A program made the translations under genes and the position numbers. A stretch of DNA of 64,000 nucleotides. Origin: Alphaproteobacteria bacterium. GTDB taxonomy: Bacteria > Pseudomonadota > Alphaproteobacteria > TMED109. Shown here piece after piece: positions 28,201 to 35,172 of the stretch. The notes under the pieces were generated by a model. The model worked only from the letters and a program-made list of their open reading frames with translations. It was not told where the DNA came from and did not search any database. The first letter of the stretch is position 1; each line of letters opens with the position of its first letter. The stretch is taken from positions 33,537-97,536 of the forward strand of contig JAJDYI010000049.1 of NCBI GenBank assembly GCA_022825235.1. Reading direction: 5' to 3'.

Positions 28201-29563
28201 CGTTCGTGCCTGACCAGCCGAACCCGCTGACGCCGGCGAGCGGCGGGCGGTCTGCATCGGCCGGCCATGACGTCGGGGCAGTCGTCACCTGCAGCGGCAG
28301 CCGCTCCCAGTCCATCGCCGGGTTCGGATTGCGGAAGTGCAGGTGCCTGGGGATGATTCCCCGATTCATCGCCAGCACGGTCTTGATCAGTCCCGCGGCC
28401 CCTGCCGCCGATTCCAGATGGCCGATGTTGGTCTTGACCGAGCCGACCAGCAGCGGGCGGTCCGCGTCGCGACCACGCCCGTAGACCGCCGCCATCGCGT
28501 CGATCTCGATCGGGTCGCCCACCTCTGTCCCGGTCCCGTGCGCCTCCAGATAGTCGATATCCGACGGGAGGACCCCCGCCCGCTCGAGCGCCGCCGCGAT
28601 GACGCGTTGCTGCGCCGCCCCGTTCGGAACCGTCAGACCCGGGCTCGCCCCGTCCTGATTCAGCGCCGTGCCCCGGATCACGCCCCAGATGCGATCGTTG
28701 TCCGCCTCCGCGTCAGCGAGCCGCTTCAGGACGATGATGCCGCAGCCTTCGCCCCGCACGTACCCGTTGGCGGAAGCGTCGAAGGCCTTGCACTGGCCGT
28801 CCGGTGACAGCATTCCCGCGTTAGCGCGGAATTCCAGAAGCCGGCCGGACAGGATGATGTTCACCCCTCCGGCAAGCGCGAGGTCGGCGTCACCTCGCTG
28901 CAGGCCTGCGACCGCCAGGTGCGTGGCGACCAACGATGACGAACAGGCGGTGTCCACCGCCAGCGCCGGCCCCCCGAGGCCCAGCGCAAACGCGACGCGG
29001 CCGATCGCGGTATTGAGGGACGTGCCAGTGACCGCATACAGGTTGGCGGCGGGCTCGGCCGACCCCGCATTCTCGCTGGCCTCCAGGATCAGTCCACGGT
29101 AGTCGTTGTTGCTGATGCCCGCGTAGACACCGGTACGACTGTCCTTAAGCCGCTCGGGGTCAATGCCGGCGTCTTCAAGCGCCCGCCAGCCGGTCTCCAG
29201 GATCAGCCGTTGCTGCGGGTCCAGCAAGTTTGCTTCGACCGGCGAAATACGGAAAAAGGCGGCGTCAAACCGGTCGAGATCTTCGAGATAGGCGCCGAAG
29301 CGGCAGGCGTTGATTTGTCCCGTGTCGTCGGGAAACAACATGCCCAAACGCCCGATGCCGGACCCCGGAACACCCTGCTGGACCGCGTTCCCGCCGGCCT
29401 CCAGCAGGTCCCAGAAAGCGGAAAGGCCGCCCGCCCCTGGAAATCGGCAGGCCATGCCCACGATCGCGATCGGCGAATTCGGGTCAGAGAATGCCGGCGA
29501 ACGGCCCGCAGCGAGGGAGTGCCGTTCTTCGCCTAGCGCGGAATTCCGGTCTGAGTCCCTCAT
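19223..29563 (-). CDS. Type I polyketide synthase, KS-AT-DH-cMT-pseudoKR-ER-KR-ACP-KS-AT(inactive)
   Basis: 3446 residues from the ATG at 29563 (AGAGGA seven bases upstream; the frame runs on to 29797 without homology). Approximate domains: KS1 30-460 (Cys207 in DTACSSS, His342, His382). AT1 598-890 (GHSLGE, Ser692; specificity region PAYH, not the canonical HAFH or YASH). DH 973-1270 (His1006, Asp1183). C-methyltransferase 1480-1680 (EVGAGIG). Structural KR half 1690-1900. ER 1925-2225 (HAGAGGVGLAAIQLA). KR 2235-2420 (TGGLGGIG, active-site Tyr position is His2385). ACP 2510-2590 (GMDSL, Ser2546). KS2 2612-3032 (Cys2777, His2912, His2952, box MLNCAAS). AT2 3167-3400 (GHGAGE, Ser replaced by Gly, about 90 residues missing). 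No terminal ACP or thioesterase. The first module can make an alpha-methylated, fully reduced chain, probably iteratively. Confidence 0.93.
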   Translation of the reverse strand: MRDSDRNSALGEERHSLAAGRSPAFSDPNSPIAIVGMACRFPGAGGLSAFWDLLEAGGNAVQQGVPGSGIGRLGMLFPDDTGQINACRFGAYLEDLDRFDAAFFRISPVEANLLDPQQRLILETGWRALEDAGIDPERLKDSRTGVYAGISNNDYRGLILEASENAGSAEPAANLYAVTGTSLNTAIGRVAFALGLGGPALAVDTACSSSLVATHLAVAGLQRGDADLALAGGVNIILSGRLLEFRANAGMLSPDGQCKAFDASANGYVRGEGCGIIVLKRLADAEADNDRIWGVIRGTALNQDGASPGLTVPNGAAQQRVIAAALERAGVLPSDIDYLEAHGTGTEVGDPIEIDAMAAVYGRGRDADRPLLVGSVKTNIGHLESAAGAAGLIKTVLAMNRGIIPRHLHFRNPNPAMDWERLPLQVTTAPTSWPADADRPPLAGVSGFGWSGTNAHVVLEGYVPPGGSVSSLDGKGRVAGAPRPIAVSLPGSVAPLGAEGGLAPRRTRLLPLSGKSGAALRDLAGRYLAWLDEEETALAGGDAVSGALLPDMAWSASIGRSHFSHRAGVAFHDAESLRDGLRAIADAGDGPPSREASKVAFVYTGQASQWPGMGAALYDSEPVVRAVLDRCEEVLRKDRGASLLDVMFGRSGAAGDLDDPQWKQPAIYALECALTELWSSLGIQPSVVLGHSLGEIAAAHAAGVFGLEDGLRLAALRGSLIGALPGEGAMAAVFAPAARVSEALDEHNGASQGVGLCIAADNGAHQVISGPAAEIAAILDRLEAANIRVARLRKSPAYHSAMIEPAMDDLEAALSKLAFAPPTLPFVSNLTGLPVGSGEALDAAYWRQQMRAPVAFRTCVEALAGLSVEAIVEVGPHAVLGPMTTLAWPDAAGSQTPAVMSSLKRPATGEEQPLPGSGGGFVEAVAAAYEAGLPIRFEGLFAGELRSRIALPGYPFQRERYWVEARRRRRSGTGHPLLGVRHDSASGVISFDTDLFPSDPAWLGDHRVFDRLVAPGALYGAMAVAACTAETPGPAVVEDFQMRSALVFPGEKGVTGGSAEDGRRVQVQLASAGEDEWRRVQILSRGTDDAEWSLHAEGRVSASPGSTLPPASESLDPARLKADLAPVELAAYYRAKSEVGIDLGPSFRTLKALWFQPGEALGEISLPDSVGPSELGVHPLLLDGCFQVMGAARGPVGSNEEDTYLPFGWDRLTLPDRLPDRLLCHVRMKGEAGSDNAGPPEVMTADIILCDIGGTPIGALVGYTVKRATRSALLAAVEGVEELLYEVVWRDRALPPGMLPADFLPRPSAAAARSQPFSRYLTDEGVKVADEIDLQGEMERAAGCYALSALETLGWEREAGAAVDPDELRERLEVLPEHVHLLRRMLEILARLGVLQVKDGGFAVMVGADDQLPDKMPRDSEAFLAEVTTRFPHAANEIGLFRRCAGALPEVLRGNEDPLSLLFGDAEPTAGDLYRLAPVWRAANRMIGEVVRTLVEELPDGRQLRVLEVGAGIGSATEHFLPELPAGRFALMYTDISAGFFADAEARFGTGGVSIDFRVLDIEKDPIDQGFDPHAYDMVIAANVLHATRHLDQTLAHCRALLAPSGLLVALENQRGRGWMDLIFGQLDGWWRFADRYRANHALAGPDIWCEALADSGFAESEVLGVDRSEAAGLPDRGVIVAQGPAKIDLPEGVWILAADRGGLATTLAAQLAAQNQRVVLAGDAPEGVPATAESEAGVVAASVEIERRESWRSLIEGLPPDVPFAGAVHLVSQDGHGMDASTADMAADAKRTAASALALAQGISDADVVPEKGVWFVTRGAQVLERERTGQLAGAALWGFGRVVVREAPQLQSRMLDLDPEAVEPQAALAEELLFADNENHIAYRQGRRQAARLVRAGSGMERIALPEQAGWVLAPDEGGAIESLQVQPLTARSLEPKEVRVAVEACGLNFLDVFRAMGLVEEGLLGEEFCGRVVETGSDVASFSVDDRVAGFAFGTFGPEVVTPEELVAPAPPGVSAAALATIPSVFVTCALSYELAGLKAGDRVLIHAGAGGVGLAAIQLAQVADAEVFATASSPKQAYLRSLGVEHVFDSRSTAFGQEILDATDGAGVDVVLNSLTGEGFIEASLACLAEGGRFVELARRDILSEDEMSALRPDVAYSILDLYTLKTQDPARPGAALRDVLDRIAAGELAPLRHTRWPLAETSAAMGYMRAARHIGKIVLTTSSLETGQLRQDRTYLVTGGLGGIGCALAGWLAEHGAGTIVLNGRRPPDAASEEAIGALRARGFRIEVELADVTDTDALDAMLARMDGTLPPLAGVIHSVGVLSDAALGNQSWESFETVLWPKMLGAWHLHRSTVDRDLDMFVLFSSVAGILGNPGQANHAAANAFLDQLAAHRRALGLPGQAIAWGAWSELGEAEEQRERIAGRREASGTGWFTPEQGFKALERLLRQDATNAVVAAVDWPVFGDSLGSRPSVLEDLLAVATDDDEESLSEDLLVQLGATPPAGREDLLVSFLQREVQAVLRLPSAPASTVGFFDLGMDSLVAVELRNRLNRAFSATYTAPNTLVFDYPTIADLARHLVDALDEAAPAPEAGPEPSPQPPVPRGDDGIAIIGMACRFPGAPDLASFWRQLESGHDAVTNGRQDKGPWSGVAGDPAIVDGAWQHGGFVDEIDQFDTRFFGIQPISARGMDPQQRLLLETSWRALEDAGVDPDGLKGSRTGVYAGIATSEYRDLMMADGKGLNYLGTASSAAVGSIAFKLGFTGPAIPAMLNCAASLVTVQQAVAGLRRGEVDLALVGGVSAVLSSGLTSEMAALGMLSREGRCRTFDAAADGFVRSEGCGMVVLKRLEEAETDGDRIWAVIRGAAVNQNGVSAGPTVPNGPAQERVIEEALSEAGVAASEVDYLEAHGAGSALGDPIEVQAAAAVYGQGRAKDRPLLIGSVKTNIGHLESAAGVAGLIKVVLAMRHGVIPRQLHFRDPNPHVDWDQLPVRVVSEATTWPGELGRPPRAGVSAFGISGTNAHVVVEGYDAPDNSSLSRGEARWAVGAPRPVAVALPDDVAMPPGADSGLAARAARLLPLSGKSERALRRLAGRYLAWLDERDSAQALDGAASDLTLSDMAWTAGAGRSHFDCRAAVVFSDVGSLRDGLQVLAAGDAGPAPGTGTKVAFAYTDQGSQWLGAGEALYASEPVVRSVLDRCEEVLGELRGASLLDTIFGRSGAAGDLSDPLWRRPAIYALECALTALWSSIGVRPSVVVGHGAGELAAAQASGVFGLEDGLRLAAASDDPGAASEGVVMGAPSITLVSAASGRAVAADEALDASYWRQRAADDPAPVERCVRTLAALDVDVVVETGPSAGLGKLMRSASPQAAGNTDTPVVLSSLGRSTGGDEMPAAGSGDFVDAVAGAYEAGLALSFAGLFAGEIRRRIALPGYPFERQRYWIN

Positions 29564-30169
29564 CGCGAATCCTCTTTTTTTGAGCGGCGCTGTGGCCCGC
29601 GAACCGGCGCCGACGTTGTCCCTTGAACCGTCATGATATTCGCAACATGATACTACCGAAGGCGACGCTCGACGTGAGGCGGCGTGACAGCCTGAATGGC
29701 ACTTCCCATTCCGAGGGTGTCTCGCCGAACGTATCGTCGAGAGCACCAGCCACCCCGCAAACATCTTTTCAAGACAGCACAGACAACTCGAGGACAACCC
29801 CGCTGCCTACCCTGTATGCCACTCGCCGCGGGTGGTGGTGTTCTTCCGGGTCCCGCTCGATGAGCGTCAGCGGCATCGCCGCGTAATCGCTCTGCCGCCC
29901 TAGGCAGATGAGCGGCCGCGCACGTCGAGACACGCCTCAACTGACCGTCTGAAGGTGGTGGCGGAGTTCAACTCCGATCGGCACGGACCAACATCCAAGG
30001 CCTTCGTGGCCTCTCGTGGAAGTCCCTGTAAGGTGCCTAAGTGAAGCCATCATGACGTCCTAGCGCGCAAGCTTTCGAACACGGTGGCCCTGTTGCCGTA
30101 TAATGGTGATCTTCCCGAAAACCAGAAGAAGCCTTACCCTGACTAGGCAACTCAAGTCTGGACGAGCTA
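29564..30169. other. Upstream region of the PKS gene
   Basis: About 600 bases between the PKS start and the adaptor remnant. It holds the PKS ribosome-binding site and a CATGATA direct repeat (29632-29652, listed separately). No intact gene was recognised. It may contain the lost N-terminal part of the adaptor. Confidence 0.45.
29632..29652 (-). promoter_or_regulatory. Direct repeat CATGATA x2 in the PKS leader
   Basis: CATGATA at 29632-29638 and again at 29646-29652, 14 bases apart, 70-90 bases before the PKS start codon. On the minus strand each reads TATCATG, AT-rich against its surroundings. It might be a -10 element or a regulator site. No matching -35 is evident. Confidence 0.25.
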
Positions 30170-30531
30170 TTGAGATCGGAACCGGACGTCGGCCGCGATC
30201 GGCTCCTGCCACGGTCCAAGACGCCGGCGCTGCGGGAGGTGGCCGTCGCCGACCTGGCCGGTCTTGGCGTCAGCCGAGCCGACCGGGTGGCGCTCCAAGC
30301 CTGGGCGGCGGAGATCGAGCCGCGCCTGGAGCGTCATCAGATCGACATCGCCGATCGGACCATCACCAGCCCGATCGGTGGGTGGTCAGTGGCACGTTCA
30401 CGATCTTTACCCAACGTATCAAGGGGCGGATCGACATCCAGCCACCCGAGGCACGCCGAAAGCCGGGGATGATGGCGGAGGCGCGTGTCGACGACGGCTC
30501 CGCCGGCGGGTTCCGGTCGTGCCTGCGGTGA
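30170..30531 (+). pseudogene. Remnant of an HlyD/EmrA-like membrane-fusion adaptor
   Basis: Two frames together resemble the end of a periplasmic adaptor. In the first (30170 to about 30380) a helical-hairpin-like stretch runs into the lipoyl-like IADRTITSPIGG. In the next frame (to 30531) GTFTIFTQRIKGRIDIQPP and RRKPGMMAEARVD match the beta-barrel end of such adaptors. Between them about 80 residues are missing and the frame has shifted, consistent with an internal deletion. An EmrB-type pump gene follows directly, as expected for an emrA-emrB pair. The N-terminal membrane anchor is not visible. Confidence 0.55.
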
Positions 30532-32060
30532 CCGCCGCTCCCGCACCCAGCGGTTCCCTGCACAAGGCGGGGACCCTCCTCGCGGTCTTGCTGGCCACGC
30601 TGGCGATGGTCATGTCGTCGACGATGGGAAACGTGGTGATCCCCGACGTCATGGGGACGTTCGGGATCGGCCAGGATCAGGCACACTGGATCTACACCGG
30701 ATTCCTGTCGGCCATGGCAGCGGGCATGTTGCTGAACGCCACGCTGGTGACCCGGTTCGGGCCGCGCAATGTACTGCTGGGAGCGTTAGCCGTCTTCTCG
30801 GTTGCCGCCCTCTTCGGTCAATACGTGCCAACGTTCTCCGGCGTGGTCATGGCGCGGATCGTACAAGGTCTGTGCGCCGGCCTGGTGCAGCCGCTGGGGC
30901 TCAGCGTCGTCTTTCTGGCGTTTCCTCCGGAAGCGCGCGGCAGGGCCATGGGATGGTACGGCATGGGCATCGTGTTCGGGCCGGCGATCGGTCCGCTGAT
31001 CGGCGGCTTCATCATGGAGGAGGCACACTGGCGCATGGTCCTCGCCGCGCCGCTGCCCGTCATGTTCGTCGCGGCCTGCCTCGCATCACGCTTCGTCCCC
31101 GGTCGCGACGAAGACGCCGTGCGAACCCCATTCAACGCCGTGAGTTTCGTGCTCGTGATCGCTTCAGTCATGCTGTTCCTCACCGGGATCAGCACCGGTC
31201 AACGCGACGGCTGGACGACCGACCAGGTGTTCTTGCTGTTGTTCGGCTCGGCGAGCGCGATGATTGCCTTCGTACTGCGGGAACTGTCCACGCCAAATCC
31301 ACTCCTGCAGCTCCGGCTGTTCGCGTACCCGAAGTACGTCGCCTCGGCACTCGTCGCGTTCGTGTTCGGGGCCGGTGTGTTCGGTACCCTCTACATCATC
31401 CCCGTACTTGTACAAACCGTCCAAGGTCTGTCTCCGCTGGCGTCCGGGCTGGTGCTGCTGCCTGGCGGCATTGTGATGTTGATTGCCTTTCCCTTTGCCG
31501 GGCAAATCGCGGGCAAATTTCCAGCCTTTGCCACCATCGGAGCAGGTCTGCTGCTGCTCGCCTATTCCTGCTGGCTGCTCGCCGGCACCGGCATCCTTTC
31601 CACGTTCTGGACAATGGCGGCTCTGATTGCCCTCGGCCGGATCGGCCTCAGCATGATTCACCCGGCACTGAGCCTAATCACGCTGGAAGCAGTACCGCGC
31701 GGACTGGCACCTTATGCTTCAGGCACAAATTATTTCATCCGGATGGCGGGAGGGGCCGTCGGGGTCAGCGCGCTCGCCATCTACATGGATTCGCGCATTG
31801 CCAAGCACAGTCACGAATTGGTGATCAGTCAAACCGCCGACAATTTCGTCTCCACGGGTCTCCGTGACAAGCTGTTCATGATCTTGGAGACCACGGGCCT
31901 CCCGATGGAAGCACGCCATGGTCTGTCCGAGAGCTATCTCCGGGACGTGCTCTCCCTAAAGGCACATGAACTCGCCTTTCAGGATGGCCACCTCGCCCTG
32001 ACGTTGTTCTTTCTCGCGGGCCTGATCACGGCAGTGCCGCTGCTGCTGCGAAGAACTTGA
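30519..32060 (+). CDS. EmrB/QacA-type MFS exporter (DHA2 family)
   Basis: 513 residues from a GTG at 30519 (a second GTG at 30528 is equally possible; the frame is open further upstream, but there it lies over the adaptor remnant). Fourteen hydrophobic segments are expected for this family, starting AGTLLAVLLATLAMVMSSTMGNVVIPDV. Motif C-like GIVFGPAIGPLIGGFI and the WRMVLAAPLP segment are visible, as is the N-terminal repeat PDVMGTFGIGQDQAHWI. It probably exports the product of the neighbouring synthase or another amphiphile using the proton gradient. The adaptor that would make it a tripartite pump is decayed. Confidence 0.9.
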   Translation: MPAVTAAPAPSGSLHKAGTLLAVLLATLAMVMSSTMGNVVIPDVMGTFGIGQDQAHWIYTGFLSAMAAGMLLNATLVTRFGPRNVLLGALAVFSVAALFGQYVPTFSGVVMARIVQGLCAGLVQPLGLSVVFLAFPPEARGRAMGWYGMGIVFGPAIGPLIGGFIMEEAHWRMVLAAPLPVMFVAACLASRFVPGRDEDAVRTPFNAVSFVLVIASVMLFLTGISTGQRDGWTTDQVFLLLFGSASAMIAFVLRELSTPNPLLQLRLFAYPKYVASALVAFVFGAGVFGTLYIIPVLVQTVQGLSPLASGLVLLPGGIVMLIAFPFAGQIAGKFPAFATIGAGLLLLAYSCWLLAGTGILSTFWTMAALIALGRIGLSMIHPALSLITLEAVPRGLAPYASGTNYFIRMAGGAVGVSALAIYMDSRIAKHSHELVISQTADNFVSTGLRDKLFMILETTGLPMEARHGLSESYLRDVLSLKAHELAFQDGHLALTLFFLAGLITAVPLLLRRT

Positions 32061-32866
32061 ACACCCGTCCACCGGCGCCACACGCGGCAGAGCCCACCAG
32101 CGCCGATCACTTGGAGATAACGAGCGAGGGGATGCTGGCACGTCCTCGCCACAGCCCATCGCGGCCAGGCTTCAAAAATCAGGAGCAATGCTAAGCAACC
32201 TCCAGATCTCGGTTGGCCGTAAATCGAGCGACCGTTCCGTGACGCAGGGAAGCCCCACCTCCAGACTGCATCACCAGCCGTTCAGATTGGCGGCCTTTCA
32301 CCATGCGCCCAGTTCGCCGGCCACCGCTCGACCGGTTTCGAGCGCGCTGAAAAGCGCGTACGGGGAAGCGGGAAGAGCGCTTCCCAGATGTGAAGATGTG
32401 TCGCGGAAGGCCTGGCAGATGTCCAAGCGATGGCAGGAAACCCTCGCTGGTCCGGGTGAGTTCGAGCCAGGCAAGCAATAGTCCATCAGCGCCGGCGAAA
32501 GACCGGGCCGCATTCGAGGGCGATGCATACGGGCAAGGCAGGGTCGGGCAGGCAGCGAGTCCGGTTCTGACATCGAAGGCACGTCTCAGCCTGCTGCTTC
32601 TTGCGTATCTTCGTCTTCACCGCGTCTCCACGGGCGCGTGCGGGGGAGTGTATTTCTCGCTCTAATCGCCGTTTCAAAACCCACGATATCTTGGTACTTC
32701 CACGTAGGTCTGATTGCGGGCGTCATCAGTTTACGTTAATTTGCGAGCACATCTCTCTCGGACGTCGCCGCATGTCCGCACGGTGGAATCCCATTTCCCG
32801 CGGGTGAGCGGTGAACTCAGGGCCTACACTCAACGTTTACCGAAACAAAGAAAGGAACCCAGGCAC
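32061..32866. other. Long region without recognised gene inside the PKS cluster
   Basis: About 800 bases between exporter and ACP gene. Open frames on both strands (for example minus 32298-32582, ending ALETGRAVAGELG) are vaguely reminiscent of a flavoprotein C-terminus, but too weak to call. It could be eroded coding sequence. The ACP ribosome-binding site AAAGGA lies at its right end. Confidence 0.4.
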
Positions 32867-33097
32867 ATGTCGTCAACAGAAGACCGTCTGAGGAAGATTA
32901 TCAATGACAATTTCGATCTGGATCATGAGCCGGATTTCGACAGGGCGTTCAGCGAGACCGGGGTCTCCTCGGTGGATGCGGTGGCCTTCTTCAAGCTGGT
33001 GAACGACGAGTTCGACCTAAAGATGGCCGCAGAGGACTGCTTACAGTTCCAGACTTTGCGGGAGGTCGTTGCCTACATTGACGCGCGCGCCGGCTAA
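32867..33097 (+). CDS. Discrete acyl carrier protein
   Basis: 76 residues, the size of a stand-alone ACP. The four-helix pattern is clear: LRKIINDNFDL, then the phosphopantetheine site GVSSVDAVAFFKLVNDEFDL with Ser35, then LREVVAYIDARAG. The Asp normally preceding the Ser is Ser34. The protein is acidic, as ACPs are. AAAGGA lies about a dozen bases before the ATG. It is not next to fab genes, so it is more likely a partner of the PKS (whose second KS-AT lacks an ACP) than the fatty-acid ACP. The PPTase at 18363 should load it. Confidence 0.85.
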   Translation: MSSTEDRLRKIINDNFDLDHEPDFDRAFSETGVSSVDAVAFFKLVNDEFDLKMAAEDCLQFQTLREVVAYIDARAG

Positions 33098-33282
33098 CCG
33101 TTCTCGGAACCTACCCGCCGCTCCCGACAACATTTAGCGCTGCGTGAGTAGAGCCGGCTGCCCCAGTTTCCGGGGCACTGTGATGCTGGGCTCAAGTCAG
33201 CGAGGATGTTGCCGGGAACGCCTTGCAGATTGCGGAATGCCACCGGGAGAACGCTACACCTTGCGCTGAAACGGTAGAAGCA

Positions 33283-34170
33283 ATGTGGGAATTACCGGAA
33301 CCCGTTTCGGTTCATGAGGTTGCCCTCGACGACGAAACAGTCACGGTGGTCCGGCGGCATGGCACCCCGGACGCCGGCATCCGGCTCATCTTGAGCCACG
33401 GCAGTGGCCTCGCAATCGATCTTTACTACCCGTTCTGGACACTGCTTGCCGACGATTTCGACCTATTCGTCTACGACATCAGGAACCACGGCTGGAACAG
33501 CGTCGGCACCCGACGGAAGCACAATATTCCGACGCTCATGCATGACCATGACCTCATTCTCGAATCCATTCACAACCGCTACGGGGGAAAACCGACGGTA
33601 GGCGTGTTTCACTCCCTGTCCACGCTCGTGGCACTCCTATCGTTCACCGACCGTTATTCCGCCCTCGTGCTGTTCGACCCACCGCTATGCAAGCCTGGCG
33701 CGAGCCAGCTGGAGCTGCATGATGCCGCTGAACGCGCGGCCGCCTTGATCCGGAAGCGAGGTCATCGGTTCAAAACGCAGGAGGAGTTTGCGAACTTCCT
33801 TCGCCTGGTTCCCACGTTTGCACGCGTCGTGCCCGGCGTGCAGGAACTGATGGCCGAAACGACGCTCCGACCAACTGCAAGCGGCGATGGTTACGAACTC
33901 CGCTGCCCCCGGGAATACGAAGCCCAGTTGATGGACTATGCCCGGGGCTTTTTCCCCCTGCTCAACCTCGAACTGCTCTCCTGCCCGACGAAGGTCATCG
34001 GCGGGGACCCGACGATTCGAAGCGTGTACCTTCCGAGTTTTGATCTCGGGCAGATCTCGGCCGTGGATTACGATTTTGTGCCCGAATCGACGCATTTCCT
34101 GCAATTGGAGCATCCCGCGGAATGTGCGTCTTTGACCCGCTCGTTCCTGGAGCGTCTGGCACTCCAGTAG
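33283..34170 (+). CDS. Alpha/beta-hydrolase, possible thioesterase of the PKS cluster
   Basis: 295 residues from ATG 33283; an in-frame TTG at 33223 would add 20. Fold landmarks: LILSHGSG (oxyanion region), FVYDIRNHGWNS, the nucleophile elbow GVFHSLSTLVAL with a Ser following His (F-H-S-L-S rather than G-x-S-x-G), an acidic residue near CPTKVIGGDPT, and a late His in ESTHFLQLEHP. It sits 185 bases after the ACP on the same strand. Because the synthase has no thioesterase, chain release from an ACP is an attractive role, but it could be an unrelated esterase. Confidence 0.7.
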   Translation: MWELPEPVSVHEVALDDETVTVVRRHGTPDAGIRLILSHGSGLAIDLYYPFWTLLADDFDLFVYDIRNHGWNSVGTRRKHNIPTLMHDHDLILESIHNRYGGKPTVGVFHSLSTLVALLSFTDRYSALVLFDPPLCKPGASQLELHDAAERAAALIRKRGHRFKTQEEFANFLRLVPTFARVVPGVQELMAETTLRPTASGDGYELRCPREYEAQLMDYARGFFPLLNLELLSCPTKVIGGDPTIRSVYLPSFDLGQISAVDYDFVPESTHFLQLEHPAECASLTRSFLERLALQ

Positions 34171-34674
34171 GGCCAGCATGAAGGCGGTCGGCGATCAGTC
34201 AGGGAACCAGCCCCGACCGAAGTTCCCGCTTCGACGGGCAGTCTCCGGCGCTGGTGGCGTCGACGCCATATCCCAATTTGCGCCCCGGCGCCCGTACAAC
34301 GATTGATTGCGGGCCCATCGAGCGATCGACGGGATGAGCCGACAGCAGCGCAACCTGCTTCACAGGACTCCGACATAACGCCGCCCGGCCTCTGGCAACG
34401 CCTCCCGCTCTCCTTCCGCGGGCTCCGGTTGAACTGACCACTGTCCCGGTCCCCACCACCATGGATTGCGCAAGTGGCGCGGGCGCCGCGTGCCCGGCAT
34501 AGGTGGGGCTGGCGGCAGACCGGCTTGAGGCACGCCCTGACGAAATCCTTCAGCGCATTCGTTGGCAACCCTGCGCGCATCAAGGTCCCCAGGCTCGTGC
34601 CTGGTTGTGTGAGCGATACGTGGCGGCACCACGGGCACCGGCCTGGGCGCCCACCGAAGCGGCACGGGACTCGC
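34171..34674. other. Convergent intergenic region
   Basis: About 500 bases between the hydrolase and the L,D-transpeptidase, which converge. No gene-like frame and no clear T-tailed hairpin were recognised. Confidence 0.45.
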
Positions 34675-35172
34675 CTACTTCCGGATCAAAATCGGCGTAC
34701 CGACTGGCACCAGCGCCACCAGTTCCCGAATTTCCTGGTTGGTGACTGCGATGCAACCGTTGGTCCAATCCTCCTGACCGTGGCCCACTTCCTCGGCAGA
34801 GATTCCGTTGGGCAGACCGTGAATCATGATCTGCCCACCGGGGTCGTACCCCGATTCCGAAGCGCGACGACGGTCCCAGGCGTTCGGATAGCTGATGTGC
34901 AACGCGCGATGGAACGCACTCTCCGCCACATACCCGTCAATCCGGTAGAAGCCCTCCGGGGTCTGCCCGTCACCCTCGCGGGACTTGTGGCCCTCCGGGT
35001 TGAAGCCGAGCGCGATGCGATAGGTCCGAATGATCTGTCCCCCCCGCATCAGGCGGAGCAAGCGCTGACGCTTGTCCACGACCACGAGGTCCACCGCCCC
35101 GGCCGCAGCCGCGGCCGCGCCAACGACGCCGGGCGCGGCCAGCGATGCACCAAGAAACGTTCTGCGAATCAT
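34675..35172 (-). CDS. L,D-transpeptidase (YkuD domain)
   Basis: 165 residues. The N-terminus MIRRTFLGASLAA with an Ala-rich stretch looks like a twin-arginine or Sec signal, so the enzyme acts in the periplasm on peptidoglycan or in anchoring proteins to it. The YkuD core has EGDGQTPEGFYRI, the catalytic His in IMIHGLPNG, and the Cys in DWTNGCIAVTNQEI. No LysM or peptidoglycan-binding domain is attached. The start overlaps the end of hemY by four bases, so it is in the mitofilin-hemY transcript. Confidence 0.92.
   Translation of the reverse strand: MIRRTFLGASLAAPGVVGAAAAAAGAVDLVVVDKRQRLLRLMRGGQIIRTYRIALGFNPEGHKSREGDGQTPEGFYRIDGYVAESAFHRALHISYPNAWDRRRASESGYDPGGQIMIHGLPNGISAEEVGHGQEDWTNGCIAVTNQEIRELVALVPVGTPILIRK

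Noticed and set aside
29564..29797. 78-residue upstream extension of the PKS
   Set aside because: Cys- and Ser-rich sequence without homology; the internal ATG at 29563 has a good ribosome-binding site and leads straight into the KS.
30485..31867. 460-codon plus-strand frame across the exporter
   Set aside because: Runs in the wrong frame of the exporter; its translation lacks the hydrophobic helices and is rich in Arg and His, a shadow frame.
32298..32582. Minus-strand frame ending ALETGRAVAGELG as a flavoprotein remnant
   Set aside because: Only a few residues look familiar, no dinucleotide-binding motif is present, and neighbouring frames do not continue the similarity.
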